Shown piece by piece: positions 52,726-61,725 of a DNA stretch of 64,000 nt. A program made the translations under genes and the position numbers. The notes beneath the pieces are model-generated. The model was not told the origin of the DNA, did no database searches, and worked only from the letters and a program-made list of their open reading frames with translations. The DNA comes from Streptomyces sp. SA15 (lineage in GTDB: Bacteria > Actinomycetota > Actinomycetes > Streptomycetales > Streptomycetaceae): NCBI RefSeq assembly GCF_002291145.1, contig NZ_NTGE01000110.1, positions 1 to 64,000 on the forward strand, written 5' to 3'. Numbering within the stretch: position 1 is the first letter of the stretch; the number at the start of each line of letters is the position of its first letter.

Positions 52726-53535
52726 TCACTTACGGCGTCCCACGATCCGGGCGAAGCCGAGCACGTGCTCCACGTCGGCGTGCATCAGGTCGACCGACCA
52801 GCGGGCCATGTCCGCCATGAACTCGCTGGTGCTCTCCTCGGCGCACACCTCGCTCCACAGCAGCCAGTCGCGCCAGCCGTCCTGAAGCCAGTCGGCCGTC
52901 TCGACCTCTACGGCCCCGCTGCGCGTCCACAGCCGCCGCCACCAGGCGGGGGAGTGGAACGCCCAGAAGCCCGGATCCTTCTCCCAGTACTCCTTCAGGT
53001 GCGCCGGCGGTTCGTCGCCCTCCAGCTCCTCCCGCAGCGCCGGCATCACGACCCCGATCCGCCCGCCCGGCTTCAGCAGCCGGGTCAGCGTGGGCAGGTA
53101 CAGGTCATTGGTGCCGAAGTACTGGTACGCGTCGACGGAGACGATCGCGTCGAAGCTCCCCTCGCCGAACGGCAGGTCGTGCGCCTCCGCGAACACGGGC
53201 AGGACGCGGTCCGCGACGCCGGCCTCGGCGATACGGGCCGCGTTCTCGTCGGGCTTCACCCACAGGTCGGCGGCGGTGACCTGGACGTCGTACTCCCTGG
53301 CGAGGAAGACGGACGTCATGGCGCGGCCGCAGCCGAGGTCGAGGACGCGCGCGCCGGGGCGCAGCTCCTCGAGGCCCAGCGCGGGGGCCAGCCACTCCAG
53401 CAGCCACAGCGCGTGCGGGCCCATCTGGTTCTCGATGGTCCAGCGGGCGCCGTAGCGGTTGCTGCGCGACCAGCGCGGGTGGGTCAGACGCTCGGTGAGG
53501 CGGTCAGTCGAGGTCCTTCGTGTGATGTCTGACAT
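52726..53535 (-). CDS. SAM-dependent methyltransferase
   Basis: A 269-residue class I methyltransferase. SAM motif I is ARVLDLGCGRAMTSVFLA (about residue 62-79), the acidic residue after strand 2 is in VTAADLWV, and motif IV-like FDAIVSVDAYQYFG (about 130) follows. The type is similar to small-molecule methyltransferases (UbiE/Coq5-like); no specific substrate is indicated. ATG 53535. It converges with gatB at the strong hairpin. Confidence 0.9.
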   Translation of the reverse strand: MSDITRRTSTDRLTERLTHPRWSRSNRYGARWTIENQMGPHALWLLEWLAPALGLEELRPGARVLDLGCGRAMTSVFLAREYDVQVTAADLWVKPDENAARIAEAGVADRVLPVFAEAHDLPFGEGSFDAIVSVDAYQYFGTNDLYLPTLTRLLKPGGRIGVVMPALREELEGDEPPAHLKEYWEKDPGFWAFHSPAWWRRLWTRSGAVEVETADWLQDGWRDWLLWSEVCAEESTSEFMADMARWSVDLMHADVEHVLGFARIVGRRK

Positions 53536-53781
53536 CGGTGAACGGGCTCCTTGAGTCCTTCGTAGGGGAAAGAGATGCGTAGGAGCTCGGTCGGACCTTC
53601 AAACAATGCACCTGCTTCGGTCGGCGGCGATGAGCCGGGAACGGCGGACGCCGGGAAGCTAGCAGCCGTGCTGCCGTCCCGCATCCGATTTGTTCAGCGG
53701 GACGCGCTACGCTCCCCCGCCATGAGCGGACGCGGTGATTCCGAGACATCCCAGATCCACGGGGACATACAGGAGGACCAC

Positions 53782-54039
53782 GTGGATCCGGCGCAGGACG
53801 CGCGGCGGGCCCGCTGGACGGCGGCCGGTACCGGGGCGCTGCTGGCCCTCGCGGGCCTGGCCGCGTCGACGCTCCGCTTCACCGGTTCCGCACCGACCCT
53901 CGTCCCGGCCGCCTACGCGGTCGGCGCCGCCGTATGCGCGCTCGCGTCGGTCCTCGGGTCACGGGGGCGGACCAGGCGCGCTCTGTGGCTACTGATCGCC
54001 GGGGCGATGGTGATGGCCTTGGGAGACCAGTTCGACTGA
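53782..54039 (+). CDS. Small membrane protein
   Basis: An 85-residue protein with three hydrophobic segments (AAGTGALLALAGLAASTL, TLVPAAYAVGAAVCALASVL, ALWLLIAGAMVMALG). GTG 53782 is preferred because AGGAGG (53771-53776) is five bases away. An alternative ATG at 53722 lies just after TACGCT and would give 20 more residues from a possible leaderless message. No known family assigned. It sits upstream of the MMPL gene in the same direction. Confidence 0.6.
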   Translation: MDPAQDARRARWTAAGTGALLALAGLAASTLRFTGSAPTLVPAAYAVGAAVCALASVLGSRGRTRRALWLLIAGAMVMALGDQFD

Positions 54040-54168
54040 GGTGACAGAGTTCCCGTTACTGTCCTGTGATCTGGCTCCCACTCGTGTGAATAAACCCACG
54101 AACGGCGCAAACGATCACATTCGCCTGCGAGAGTTGGCCTCGCATTGCTCATGCGTTCTTTGCGGGCC

Positions 54169-54193
54169 GTTCACATCATGAAGTTTCATGAAC
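54169..54193. promoter_or_regulatory. Palindrome upstream of the MMPL transporter gene
   Basis: CATGAA-GT-TTCATG (54177-54190) is nested within GTTCA ... TGAAC (54169-54192) about 50 bases before the start codon. It looks like a repressor operator, but no regulator gene is adjacent. Confidence 0.45.
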
Positions 54194-54242
54194 GACTGCT
54201 CCCGGTCAAAGATCCACAAATCGCATTTCTGGGAGCACGTTC

Positions 54243-56489
54243 GTGGCAGCCCTCGCGCGTTGGTGTGTCCGACGACGTCTCGTCGTCGTGGTCCTGTGGC
54301 TCCTCGCCCTCGGCGGGGTGACCGCGGGGGCCGCCGTCGCCGGCTCCGCCTACTCGAACGACTACAAGGTCCCCGGCACCGAGTCCGGCCGCGCCACGCA
54401 GCTGCTGAAGGACGGCTTCCCGGGCCTCGGCGGCGACAGCGACACCGTCGTCTGGCACACCACCTCCGGCACGGTCCGCGCCGCCGACGTGGAACAGACC
54501 ATGACTCGCGCCCTGGACAAGATCGCGGCCCTGCCCGGTGTGGCCGCGGTGTCCGGTCCGTACGACGATCAGGGCGCCGGCCGGATCAGCGAGGACGGAC
54601 ATACGGCGTACGCCACGGTCACCTTCGACGCCCCGGCCCAGGACATCGACGCCTCCGAGGCGCGGGCCGTGGTCGGGGCCGCGAAGGACGCCGAGAGCGA
54701 CGGGCTCCGGGTGGAGCTGGGCGGCAGCGCCATAGGGCTCACCGAGTCGTTCGGCGGTCACCTCGCCGAGGTGGTCGGCGTGGCGGTCGCGGCGGTGGTG
54801 CTGTTCCTCGCCTTCGGCTCGCTCGCCGCCTCGCTGCTGCCCATCGCCACCGCGCTGGTCGGCGTCGGCACCGCGTACGCCGGGATCGTGCTGCTCGGGC
54901 ACGCCATGACCGTCGCCGACTTCGCGCCCATGCTCGGCATGCTGATCGGGCTCGGCGTCGGCATCGACTACGCGCTGTTCATCGTCACCCGACACCGGCG
55001 GGGACTCAAACGCGGGCTGTCCGTGACGGAGGCGGTCACCAACGCCGTGGCCACCACCGGACGCGCGGTCGTCTTCGCGGGTGCCACCGTTTGCATCGCC
55101 CTGCTGGGGATGCTCATCCTCCGGCTCGGCTTCCTCAACGGCGTCTCCATCGCGGCCTCACTGACCGTCGTCCTGACGGTCGCGGCCTCCGTGACCCTGC
55201 TGCCCGCCCTGCTGTCCCTCATCGGCATGCGCGCCCTCAGCCGGCGCGAGCGCAGGCGGCTGGCGGAACACGGGCCCGAACCCGAGCTGCCGACCGGGCT
55301 CGCCGCCCGCTGGTCGGCGTTCGTCGAGCGCCACCCCAAGCTGCTCGGCGCGATCGCCCTGGTCGTCATCACGGTCCTAGCCCTGCCCACCCTTGGGCTC
55401 CGCCTGGGCACCTCCGACCAGGGCAACGACCCCGAATCGTCGACCACGCGCCAGGCCTACGACCTCCTCACGGACGGCTTCGGGCCGGGTGTCAACGGTC
55501 CGCTCACCCTCGTCACCCACGTCGACGGAGCCGAGGACAAGCTGGCCCTCGACAACCTCGACGCCACCCTCCGCACCACCGAGGGCGTCGCGTCGGTGAC
55601 ACCGGTGACGTACAACTCCGGCGGTGACACGGCGTACGTCATGATCGTCCCGGAGTCGGCGCCGCAGTCCCAGAAGACAAGCGACCTCGTCGACCGGCTG
55701 CGTACCGAGGTGCTGCCGCGCGCCGAGACAGGCACCTCGCTCGACGTGCAGGTCGGCGGGGTGACGGCCGGCTACGACGACTTCGCCGACGTGATCGTCG
55801 GCAAGCTGCCCGTGTTCGTCGGCGTAGTCATCGGCCTGGGCTGCCTGCTGCTCATGCTCGCCTTCCGGTCCATCGGCATCCCGCTGAAGGCCGCCGTGAT
55901 GAACGTCGCCGCCGTCGCCGGCGCCTTCGGCGTCGTCGTCGCGATCTTCCAGTGGGGATGGGGCAGCGAACTGCTCGGCCTGGGCCGCGCCGGGCCCATC
56001 GAGCCCTTCCTCCCCGTGATCATGGTGTCCGTCCTCTTCGGGCTCTCCATGGACTACCAGGTCTTCCTGGTCAGCCGGATGTACGAGGAGTGGCTGGAGA
56101 CCGGCGACAACCGGCGGGCCGTCCGTGTCGGCCTCGCCGAGACCAGCCGGGTGATCAACTCCGCGGCGGTCATCATGATCTCCATCTTCCTCGCCTTCGT
56201 GCTCAGCGGCGACCGCGTGATCGCCATGTTCGGCATAGCGCTCGCCGCCGCCGTCGCCCTCGATGCCTTCGTTCTCCGTACGCTGCTCGTGCCGGCCCTC
56301 ATGCACCTGCTCGGCAGCGCCAACTGGTGGCTGCCGCGCTGGCTGGACCGCCGTATGCCACGCATCAGCATCGAGGCGCCCGAGAGCCGAGCCGCGCATG
56401 AGAGGCTGGCCGCCGCGACGGACGCCGAGGTGGCGGACGTCCTGGCGAAGGGGCGGGAAGAACAGGATGTACGGGATATCCCTGGGTGA
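54243..56489 (+). CDS. MMPL-family RND transporter
   Basis: A 748-residue inner-membrane exporter of the MMPL type with two repeats, each a large extracytoplasmic domain followed by a cluster of five to six membrane helices. The start is GTG 54243 with GGAG upstream; MAALARWCVRRRLVVVVLWL is the first helix. Helix 4 region FAPMLGMLIGLGVGIDYALF carries the Asp-Tyr pair of the proton relay, repeated as SVLFGLSMDYQVFL in the second half. Such proteins move lipids, siderophores or antibiotics. The next gene starts inside its last 23 bp. Confidence 0.93.
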   Translation: MAALARWCVRRRLVVVVLWLLALGGVTAGAAVAGSAYSNDYKVPGTESGRATQLLKDGFPGLGGDSDTVVWHTTSGTVRAADVEQTMTRALDKIAALPGVAAVSGPYDDQGAGRISEDGHTAYATVTFDAPAQDIDASEARAVVGAAKDAESDGLRVELGGSAIGLTESFGGHLAEVVGVAVAAVVLFLAFGSLAASLLPIATALVGVGTAYAGIVLLGHAMTVADFAPMLGMLIGLGVGIDYALFIVTRHRRGLKRGLSVTEAVTNAVATTGRAVVFAGATVCIALLGMLILRLGFLNGVSIAASLTVVLTVAASVTLLPALLSLIGMRALSRRERRRLAEHGPEPELPTGLAARWSAFVERHPKLLGAIALVVITVLALPTLGLRLGTSDQGNDPESSTTRQAYDLLTDGFGPGVNGPLTLVTHVDGAEDKLALDNLDATLRTTEGVASVTPVTYNSGGDTAYVMIVPESAPQSQKTSDLVDRLRTEVLPRAETGTSLDVQVGGVTAGYDDFADVIVGKLPVFVGVVIGLGCLLLMLAFRSIGIPLKAAVMNVAAVAGAFGVVVAIFQWGWGSELLGLGRAGPIEPFLPVIMVSVLFGLSMDYQVFLVSRMYEEWLETGDNRRAVRVGLAETSRVINSAAVIMISIFLAFVLSGDRVIAMFGIALAAAVALDAFVLRTLLVPALMHLLGSANWWLPRWLDRRMPRISIEAPESRAAHERLAAATDAEVADVLAKGREEQDVRDIPG

Positions 56490-57042
56490 CGACGGCGCCG
56501 AACTGCGGCCCCTGGAGCCGTGGCACGCCGAGGAGTTCCTCGCACACCTGGACCGGGGCCGGGAGTTCATCAACCGGTTCGTCCCTTTCGGTGAGAAGGC
56601 CACGGACCTGGCGTCCGCCCGTGACATGCTCCAGCGGTACGCCGACCTGCGCGCCGCCGACAACGCCTCCCTGCACGGCCTGTGGCTGGACGGGAAGCTG
56701 GTGGGCGGGGTGCTCTTCCTGAACTTCGACGCGGAGAACGCCAACTGCGAGGTCGGCTGCTGGCTGGAACCGGCCGGTACGGGACGTGGCCTGGTCACCC
56801 GGGCGATGCGGGTGCTGCTCGACTTCGCGATCGAGCAGCGCGGCATCCACCGGGTCGAGTGGATCGCGGCCGTGGACAACCGGTCGAGCCTGAACGTGGC
56901 CCGGCGCCTGGGGATGAGCAGAGAAGGCGTGCGGCGGGAGTGCTATCCCCATCACGGGGTACGGCTCGACCTCGAGGTGTGGTCCATCCTCGCCCCCGAG
57001 TGGCGCGCGACACGCGCGCGTGCGGCTCACAACGATCATTAA
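56467..57042 (+). CDS. GNAT-family acetyltransferase, RimJ/RimL type
   Basis: A 191-residue acetyltransferase. GAELRPLEPWHAEEFLAHLD begins the domain; the acetyl-CoA site is around CEVGCWLEPAGTGRGLVTRA (about residues 96-115), and DNRSSLNVARRLGMSREGVR (138-157) is the conserved final segment of RimJ/RimL-like enzymes that modify ribosomal proteins or small molecules. ATG 56467 overlaps the MMPL gene by 23 bp, so the two are co-transcribed. Substrate unknown. Confidence 0.9.
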   Translation: MYGISLGDDGAELRPLEPWHAEEFLAHLDRGREFINRFVPFGEKATDLASARDMLQRYADLRAADNASLHGLWLDGKLVGGVLFLNFDAENANCEVGCWLEPAGTGRGLVTRAMRVLLDFAIEQRGIHRVEWIAAVDNRSSLNVARRLGMSREGVRRECYPHHGVRLDLEVWSILAPEWRATRARAAHNDH

Positions 57043-57077
57043 GCAACCTCTCAGACAGGATCCGTACGGTGCGGAAC

Positions 57078-57656
57078 ATGGGAACCAAGACAGCTGACGA
57101 GACCGGCGCCGAGACGGGCGCCGAGGCCACGACCGACGAGGAGAAGGTGAACGCCGGCACGATCGGCGAGGTGACGGAAACCGAGGCCCAGGACGCCCAG
57201 GACGCCGAGGACACGGGGGCCGAGGCCGTCGAAGTCATCACCAAGGGCGAGGAGGCGGACGCCTCCGGCGTCGGTCAGGGCGCGGGCGCCGTCGTCTCCG
57301 CCGCGCTGGGCCTCGTTTCTCTCACCGGCGGCTGGATCGGTACCGTCGCCGCCGCCCGCGAGACCCTCGTCGGCCAGCTGGAGACCTCGTCCTCCGCGAA
57401 CGTCGCCACGCAGATCAAGGAGGTCTACGGCGACGCCTGGCAGACCACCGCGCTGTGGAGCGGCCTGTTCGCGCTGCTCGCACTGGTCGTCGGCGTCGTC
57501 GTCCTGGCCCGTCCCGCGTTCGGGACGCCCGGCACGCCGCAGGCCGCATGGATCAAGTCGGTCGCCTGGGGCGGTGTCGCGCTCGGCGTCATCGGCCTGC
57601 TCCTGGCCGTCCTGAAGTACACCGACGCCCTGCTGGGACTGCCCTCCGCGAGCTGA
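57078..57656 (+). CDS. Membrane protein with acidic N-terminus
   Basis: A 192-residue protein. The first 70 residues are rich in Glu, Thr and Ala and probably disordered. Membrane stretches follow (about residues 75-95, 130-150 and 165-185: SAALGLVSLTGGWIG, LFALLALVVGVVVLA, GGVALGVIGLLLAVL). No known domain. ATG 57078 has no ribosome site, while TACGGT at 57065-57070 may be a -10 box, suggesting a leaderless transcript. It follows the GNAT gene by 35 bp but probably has its own promoter. Confidence 0.7.
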   Translation: MGTKTADETGAETGAEATTDEEKVNAGTIGEVTETEAQDAQDAEDTGAEAVEVITKGEEADASGVGQGAGAVVSAALGLVSLTGGWIGTVAAARETLVGQLETSSSANVATQIKEVYGDAWQTTALWSGLFALLALVVGVVVLARPAFGTPGTPQAAWIKSVAWGGVALGVIGLLLAVLKYTDALLGLPSAS

Positions 57657-57671
57657 AGCACCGCACGTCCT

Positions 57672-57722
57672 GAGGGGTCTTAGGGCATCCGTAAGCACCT
57701 TACGGAGCTCCTGAGGCCCCTC
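57672..57722 (+). terminator. Compound hairpin after the acidic membrane protein gene
   Basis: An inner perfect hairpin TCCGTAAG-CAC-CTTACGGA (57688-57706) is enclosed by GAGGGG (57672-57677) and CCCCTC (57717-57722). It begins 15 bp after the stop codon and has no clear T run. Confidence 0.6.
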
Positions 57723-57852
57723 ACGTACATCTAAGGCCCCAGCGGCCTGCGAAGATGCGGAACTCTCCCGATGCGGTGGACCCGCCTTGGAGACGAAGGT
57801 TGAGACATCGCAGAAAGCGAAGTCCGAAACCGACCTCTCTCAAGGACACACC

Positions 57853-58038
57853 ATGTACGAGTACGAGATCTCGCAGTTCCGCTCCGCCGAGCTGATCCGC
57901 CGCGCCGAGCACGAGCGGCTGGCCCGCGAGGCCGTCCGCGCCCGCCGCGCCGCCCGCCGCGAAGCAACCCGACACGCCGCCGAGGGTGAGGTGCATACCG
58001 GCCGCCACCGTCGGTACCGGTTCCCGCGGGCGGCGTGA
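57853..58038 (+). CDS. Small basic protein upstream of a LAL regulator
   Basis: A 61-residue protein starting at ATG 57853 with AAGGA upstream. It is an Arg/Ala-rich single helix with little else: FRSAELIRRAEHERLAREAV is followed by a basic stretch and RYRFPRAA at the end. The frame is open 22 codons further upstream, with a weaker start. Its stop overlaps the GTG of the large regulator (GTGA), so the two are translationally coupled. No known function. Confidence 0.7.
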   Translation: MYEYEISQFRSAELIRRAEHERLAREAVRARRAARREATRHAAEGEVHTGRHRRYRFPRAA

Positions 58039-61000
58039 GCGCCGGGGCCGGGGAGGGCAGCCGTACGGCCTTGCCCGCCCCCGCGGTGACGGCCCTCCCC
58101 GGGAAAACGGGTGCCGCACTGTCGGACCCGCGTGCGATGCTCGGGTCCGTGGAGACCAGGTCCGTCAGTCCCGTGTTCGTCGGCCGCGCCGACGAGTTGG
58201 ACACGCTGAACGCCGCGCTCGCCCGCGCCTGCGCGGGCGAGCCGCAGGCGTTACTGCTCGCGGGTGAGGCCGGGGTCGGCAAGACCCGCCTCGTCGAGGA
58301 GTTCGCCACCGCCGCCTGCCGCCGAGGGGCCGTCGTCGCGCTCGGCGGCTGTGTCGAGATCGGCGCCGACGGACTGCCCTTCGCCCCCTTCTCCACCGCG
58401 CTGCGCGCCCTGCGCCGCGAACTGCCCGAGGAACTCGCGGCCGCCGCCGCCGGCCAGGAGGAGGAGCTGGCCCGGCTGCTGCCCGAGCTGGGTGAGGCGG
58501 GCGCGGGCCGGCACGACGAGGAGGGCATGGCCCGCCTCTTCGAACTCACCGCACGTCTGCTGGAGCGGGTCGCCGCCGACCGCACGGTCGTCGTCGCCCT
58601 GGAGGACCTGCACTGGGCCGACGCCTCCACCCGCCACCTCCTCGCCTACCTCTTCCGCACCCTGCGCACCGGCCGCCTCGTCGTCCTCGCCACCTACCGC
58701 TCCGACGACATCCACCGCCGCCACCCGCTGCGCCCCCTGCTCGCCGAACTCGACCGACTGCGCACCGTCCGCCGCCTCGAACTGAGCCGCTTCAACCGCG
58801 CCGAGGTCGGCCGCCAGATCGCCGGAATCCTCGCCGCCGAGCCCGACTCCGCCCAGGTCGACGAGATCTTCGAACGCTCCGACGGCAACGCCTTCTTCGT
58901 CGAGGAACTCGCCGTCGCCGCCCACGAAGGGTGCTGCGCCGGCCTCACCGACTCCCTGCGCGACCTCCTCCTGGTCCGAGTCGAGGGGCTGCCGGAGAGC
59001 GCCCAGCGGGTCGCCCGGATCGTCGCCGAGGGCGGCTCCACCGTCGAGTACCGGCTGCTGGCCGCCGTCGCCGGGCTCGCCGAGGACGACCTCATCGAGG
59101 CGCTGCGGGCCGCCGTGAACGCCAACATCCTCCTCGCCGCGCCCGGCGGCGACGGCTACCGCTTCCGCCACTCCCTGGTCCGCGAGGCCGTCGGCGACGA
59201 CCTGCTGCCCGGCGAGCGCTCCCGCCTGAGCCGCCGCTTCGCCGAAGCGCTGGAGGCCGATCCCACGCTCGTCCCCGCCGACGAGCGCGTCATGCGCCTG
59301 GCCAGCTACTGGTACCACGCCCACGACGCCGCCAAGGCCCTGCCCGCCGTCCTGGACGCCTCCGTCACCGCCCGCCGCCGGCACGCCTACGCCGAACAAC
59401 TGCGGCTCCTGGAACGGGCGATGGAGCTGTGGGACTCCGCCCCCGAGGACATCCGGGCCGAGCTGCGCCCCGTCGACTACACCGAGGTCTACCCTCCCTG
59501 CGGCTGCGACCCGGCGACCACGCCCCTGCGCTACCTCGACCTGATGGCCGAGGCCGCCGTCGCCGGACGGCTCTGCGGGGAGCGCGAACGCGCCCTGAAG
59601 ATCACCAAGCGGGCGCTGCGGCTGCTGGAGGACGAGGGAGACTCGCTGCGCGCCGCCTGGTTCTGGGTCCAGAGGTCCCGGCTGGTGCAGGCGCAGGCCC
59701 GGGGCGACGGCTGGCAGGAACTGGGCACCGCGCAGGACCTCGTACGCGGCCTGCCTCCGTCCGAGGTGCACGCCGAGGTGCTCTCCACCGTGGCCAACTG
59801 GGCGATGCTGCACGAACCCGGCCCTGACGCCCTCTCCGCGGCCGAACGCGCGGTGGAGTACGCGCGCATGGTCGGCGCCCGCGAGATCGAACTGAACGCG
59901 CGGCTCACCCGCGGCTGCCTCATGGTCGACGCGGGCGACGTCGAGGGCGGACTGGCCGAGCTGTACGAGGTCAAGGAGCGGGCCGTCGCGGAGGGCATGA
60001 CCTACGTGGCCGGCCGCGCCCATGTGAACCTGCCCTCGGAACTCGAGGCCGTCGGCCGCTCACGGGAGGCGGTGCCCATCCTCGAGGCCGGCATCGCCTA
60101 CGCCCGGAAGTACGGCCAGCTGGACTCCGAGGCCTGGGTGTGGAGCAACCTCTCCGACTCGCTGTACTCACTGGGCCGTTGGGACGACGCCGCCGAGGCC
60201 GCGGCGAACGCGCTGCGGGCAGGACACAGCGCCAAGCCCCGGGGCGCCGGCGCGCTGCGCCTGGCCAACCTCGCCCTCGTCCGGGGTGACGTGGCCGGGG
60301 CCGCTGCCCACCTGGCCGCCGCCCGGGCGCACTACGGCACCCACGACCCCATGCCGCAGCAGGCGCTGCCCCTCGCCCGGATCGTGATCGGCGTGGCCGC
60401 GGGGGAGGGCCGCCTGCTCGACGCCCGCGCCGAACTGGAGCGGGTCCTCGACGCCGGCTTCCCGCCCGGCACCCAGCGCTACGGCTGGTCGGTCCTGCTG
60501 GCCGCCGCGCTCGCCGAGGCCGACGCACGCGACCTGCCTACGGCCGAGGAAGGCCGGGCTGTCGTACTCGACCGCATCCTCACGGCCGTCAAGAACCTCA
60601 CCACGGGCGCGCCCGTCTGGCTCGCCGTCGAGAAGTGGGTCCGCGCCGAGGTCCGCCGTGCCGAGGGCCAGGACACCCCCGAGCTGTGGTCGGAGGTGGT
60701 CACCGCCATCGAACCCCTGGACCAGCCCTACGACCTCGCCCGCGTCCGGTACCGGCTGGCCGAGGCCCTGCTGGCGGGCGGGGGCGAGCCCGAGCGTGAC
60801 CGTGCCACGGAACTGCTCCGCCTCGTCCACGCCGTCGCCGAGCACCTCGGCGCACGTCTCCTCGCCGAGAACGTCGCGCGGCTCGCCCAGCGCGCCCGCC
60901 TCACCCTGACCGGCAGTCGGCCCTCCACCCCGGACGACCCGGCCCGGACCCTCGGCCTCACCGGCCGGGAACGCGACGTCCTCCGCCTGGTCTCCGCCGG

Positions 61001-61175
61001 CCGCACCAACCGCCAGATAGCCGAGGAACTCTTCATCTCCCCGAAGACCGCCAGCGTCCACGTCTCCAACATCCTGGGCAAGCTGGGCGTCTCGGGGAGG
61101 GGAGAGGCGGCGGCGGTGGCCCATCGGCTGGGGTTGTTTCCGCCGGGGCGGGAAGAGCGGGTGGGCGCGGGATAA
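58035..61175 (+). CDS. Large ATP-binding LuxR-family (LAL) regulator
   Basis: A 1046-residue regulator of the LAL type. The AAA domain lies at about residues 50-330 with Walker A AGEAGVGKTRLVEE (about 76-89) and Walker B-like VVVALEDLHWADAST. A long helical, TPR-like sensor region covers about 400-940. The C-terminal LuxR helix-turn-helix (about 970-1035) reads LTGRERDVLRLVSAGRTN, IAEELFISPKTASVHVSNIL. Such proteins sense small molecules and activate transcription. GTG 58035 couples it to the preceding small gene; ATG 58137 is an internal alternative. Its targets are not evident. Confidence 0.93.
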   Translation: MSAGAGEGSRTALPAPAVTALPGKTGAALSDPRAMLGSVETRSVSPVFVGRADELDTLNAALARACAGEPQALLLAGEAGVGKTRLVEEFATAACRRGAVVALGGCVEIGADGLPFAPFSTALRALRRELPEELAAAAAGQEEELARLLPELGEAGAGRHDEEGMARLFELTARLLERVAADRTVVVALEDLHWADASTRHLLAYLFRTLRTGRLVVLATYRSDDIHRRHPLRPLLAELDRLRTVRRLELSRFNRAEVGRQIAGILAAEPDSAQVDEIFERSDGNAFFVEELAVAAHEGCCAGLTDSLRDLLLVRVEGLPESAQRVARIVAEGGSTVEYRLLAAVAGLAEDDLIEALRAAVNANILLAAPGGDGYRFRHSLVREAVGDDLLPGERSRLSRRFAEALEADPTLVPADERVMRLASYWYHAHDAAKALPAVLDASVTARRRHAYAEQLRLLERAMELWDSAPEDIRAELRPVDYTEVYPPCGCDPATTPLRYLDLMAEAAVAGRLCGERERALKITKRALRLLEDEGDSLRAAWFWVQRSRLVQAQARGDGWQELGTAQDLVRGLPPSEVHAEVLSTVANWAMLHEPGPDALSAAERAVEYARMVGAREIELNARLTRGCLMVDAGDVEGGLAELYEVKERAVAEGMTYVAGRAHVNLPSELEAVGRSREAVPILEAGIAYARKYGQLDSEAWVWSNLSDSLYSLGRWDDAAEAAANALRAGHSAKPRGAGALRLANLALVRGDVAGAAAHLAAARAHYGTHDPMPQQALPLARIVIGVAAGEGRLLDARAELERVLDAGFPPGTQRYGWSVLLAAALAEADARDLPTAEEGRAVVLDRILTAVKNLTTGAPVWLAVEKWVRAEVRRAEGQDTPELWSEVVTAIEPLDQPYDLARVRYRLAEALLAGGGEPERDRATELLRLVHAVAEHLGARLLAENVARLAQRARLTLTGSRPSTPDDPARTLGLTGRERDVLRLVSAGRTNRQIAEELFISPKTASVHVSNILGKLGVSGRGEAAAVAHRLGLFPPGREERVGAG

Positions 61176-61201
61176 TGGCGGCAGGCCACTTGGGAGGAGC
61201 C

Positions 61202-61462
61202 GTGTTGTACCAGATCGAGTTCACCGAGCGTGCTGCGGCGCAGCGTGACTCGCTCTCCGAGGACCGGCGCAAGCTGCTGGAGCGCGGTCTCCTGAAGCTG
61301 GCCGAGGACCCGTACACACCGGTGTCGCAGGCTGTCAGCGGCGAGGACATCCGAGTCGTCTCCGTGTCGCCCGGACTGACCGTCGACTACATGGTGCACC
61401 GGGCGTTCCTGATCCTCGTCTCCGTGGCGATTCTCGACCAGTCGCTCATAGACGACGAGTAA
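61202..61462 (+). CDS. RelE/ParE-like small protein
   Basis: An 86-residue protein starting at GTG 61202 with GGGAGGAG upstream. MLYQIEFTERAAAQRDSLSE and the strands DIRVVSVSPGLTVDYMV and FLILVSVAILDQ fit the RelE/ParE toxin fold. No antitoxin gene lies next to it: the upstream neighbour is the LAL regulator and the downstream one a small acidic protein. It could be a solitary toxin-like protein that has lost RNase activity. Catalytic residues cannot be confirmed. Confidence 0.6.
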   Translation: MLYQIEFTERAAAQRDSLSEDRRKLLERGLLKLAEDPYTPVSQAVSGEDIRVVSVSPGLTVDYMVHRAFLILVSVAILDQSLIDDE

Positions 61463-61497
61463 CCACCTGCCGCCAAGCGGCCGGGGAAGGAAGAACC

Positions 61498-61716
61498 GTG
61501 TTCAACGCCTTCGAGGACCTGTTCGCCCCCGGCCGCAAGCACACCCGTGACGAGCAGAAGCGGCTTGAGCTGACCCGCGAGGACGTCGGGGACGGTGATC
61601 CCGGGCGCGGGCCGATAGATCTGGCGTCCGGGATCGTCGTCGTACGGCCGCCGAAGCCGGACGAAGAAGGCCCCGACGAGGAAGGCTCAGACGAGGTGGA
61701 CTCCCCGCGGGAGTGA
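61498..61716 (+). CDS. Small acidic DUF6191-like protein
   Basis: A 72-residue protein starting at GTG 61498 with AAGGAAG upstream. The conserved part is MFNAFEDLFAPGRKHTRDEQ and LELTREDVGDGDPGRGPIDL; the C-terminus is Asp/Glu-rich and disordered. It resembles the actinobacterial DUF6191 family, of unknown function. It starts 35 bp after the RelE-like gene on the same strand and may be co-transcribed, but it has no DNA-binding motif expected of an antitoxin. Confidence 0.7.
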   Translation: MFNAFEDLFAPGRKHTRDEQKRLELTREDVGDGDPGRGPIDLASGIVVVRPPKPDEEGPDEEGSDEVDSPRE

Positions 61717-61725
61717 GGGGCGGCG

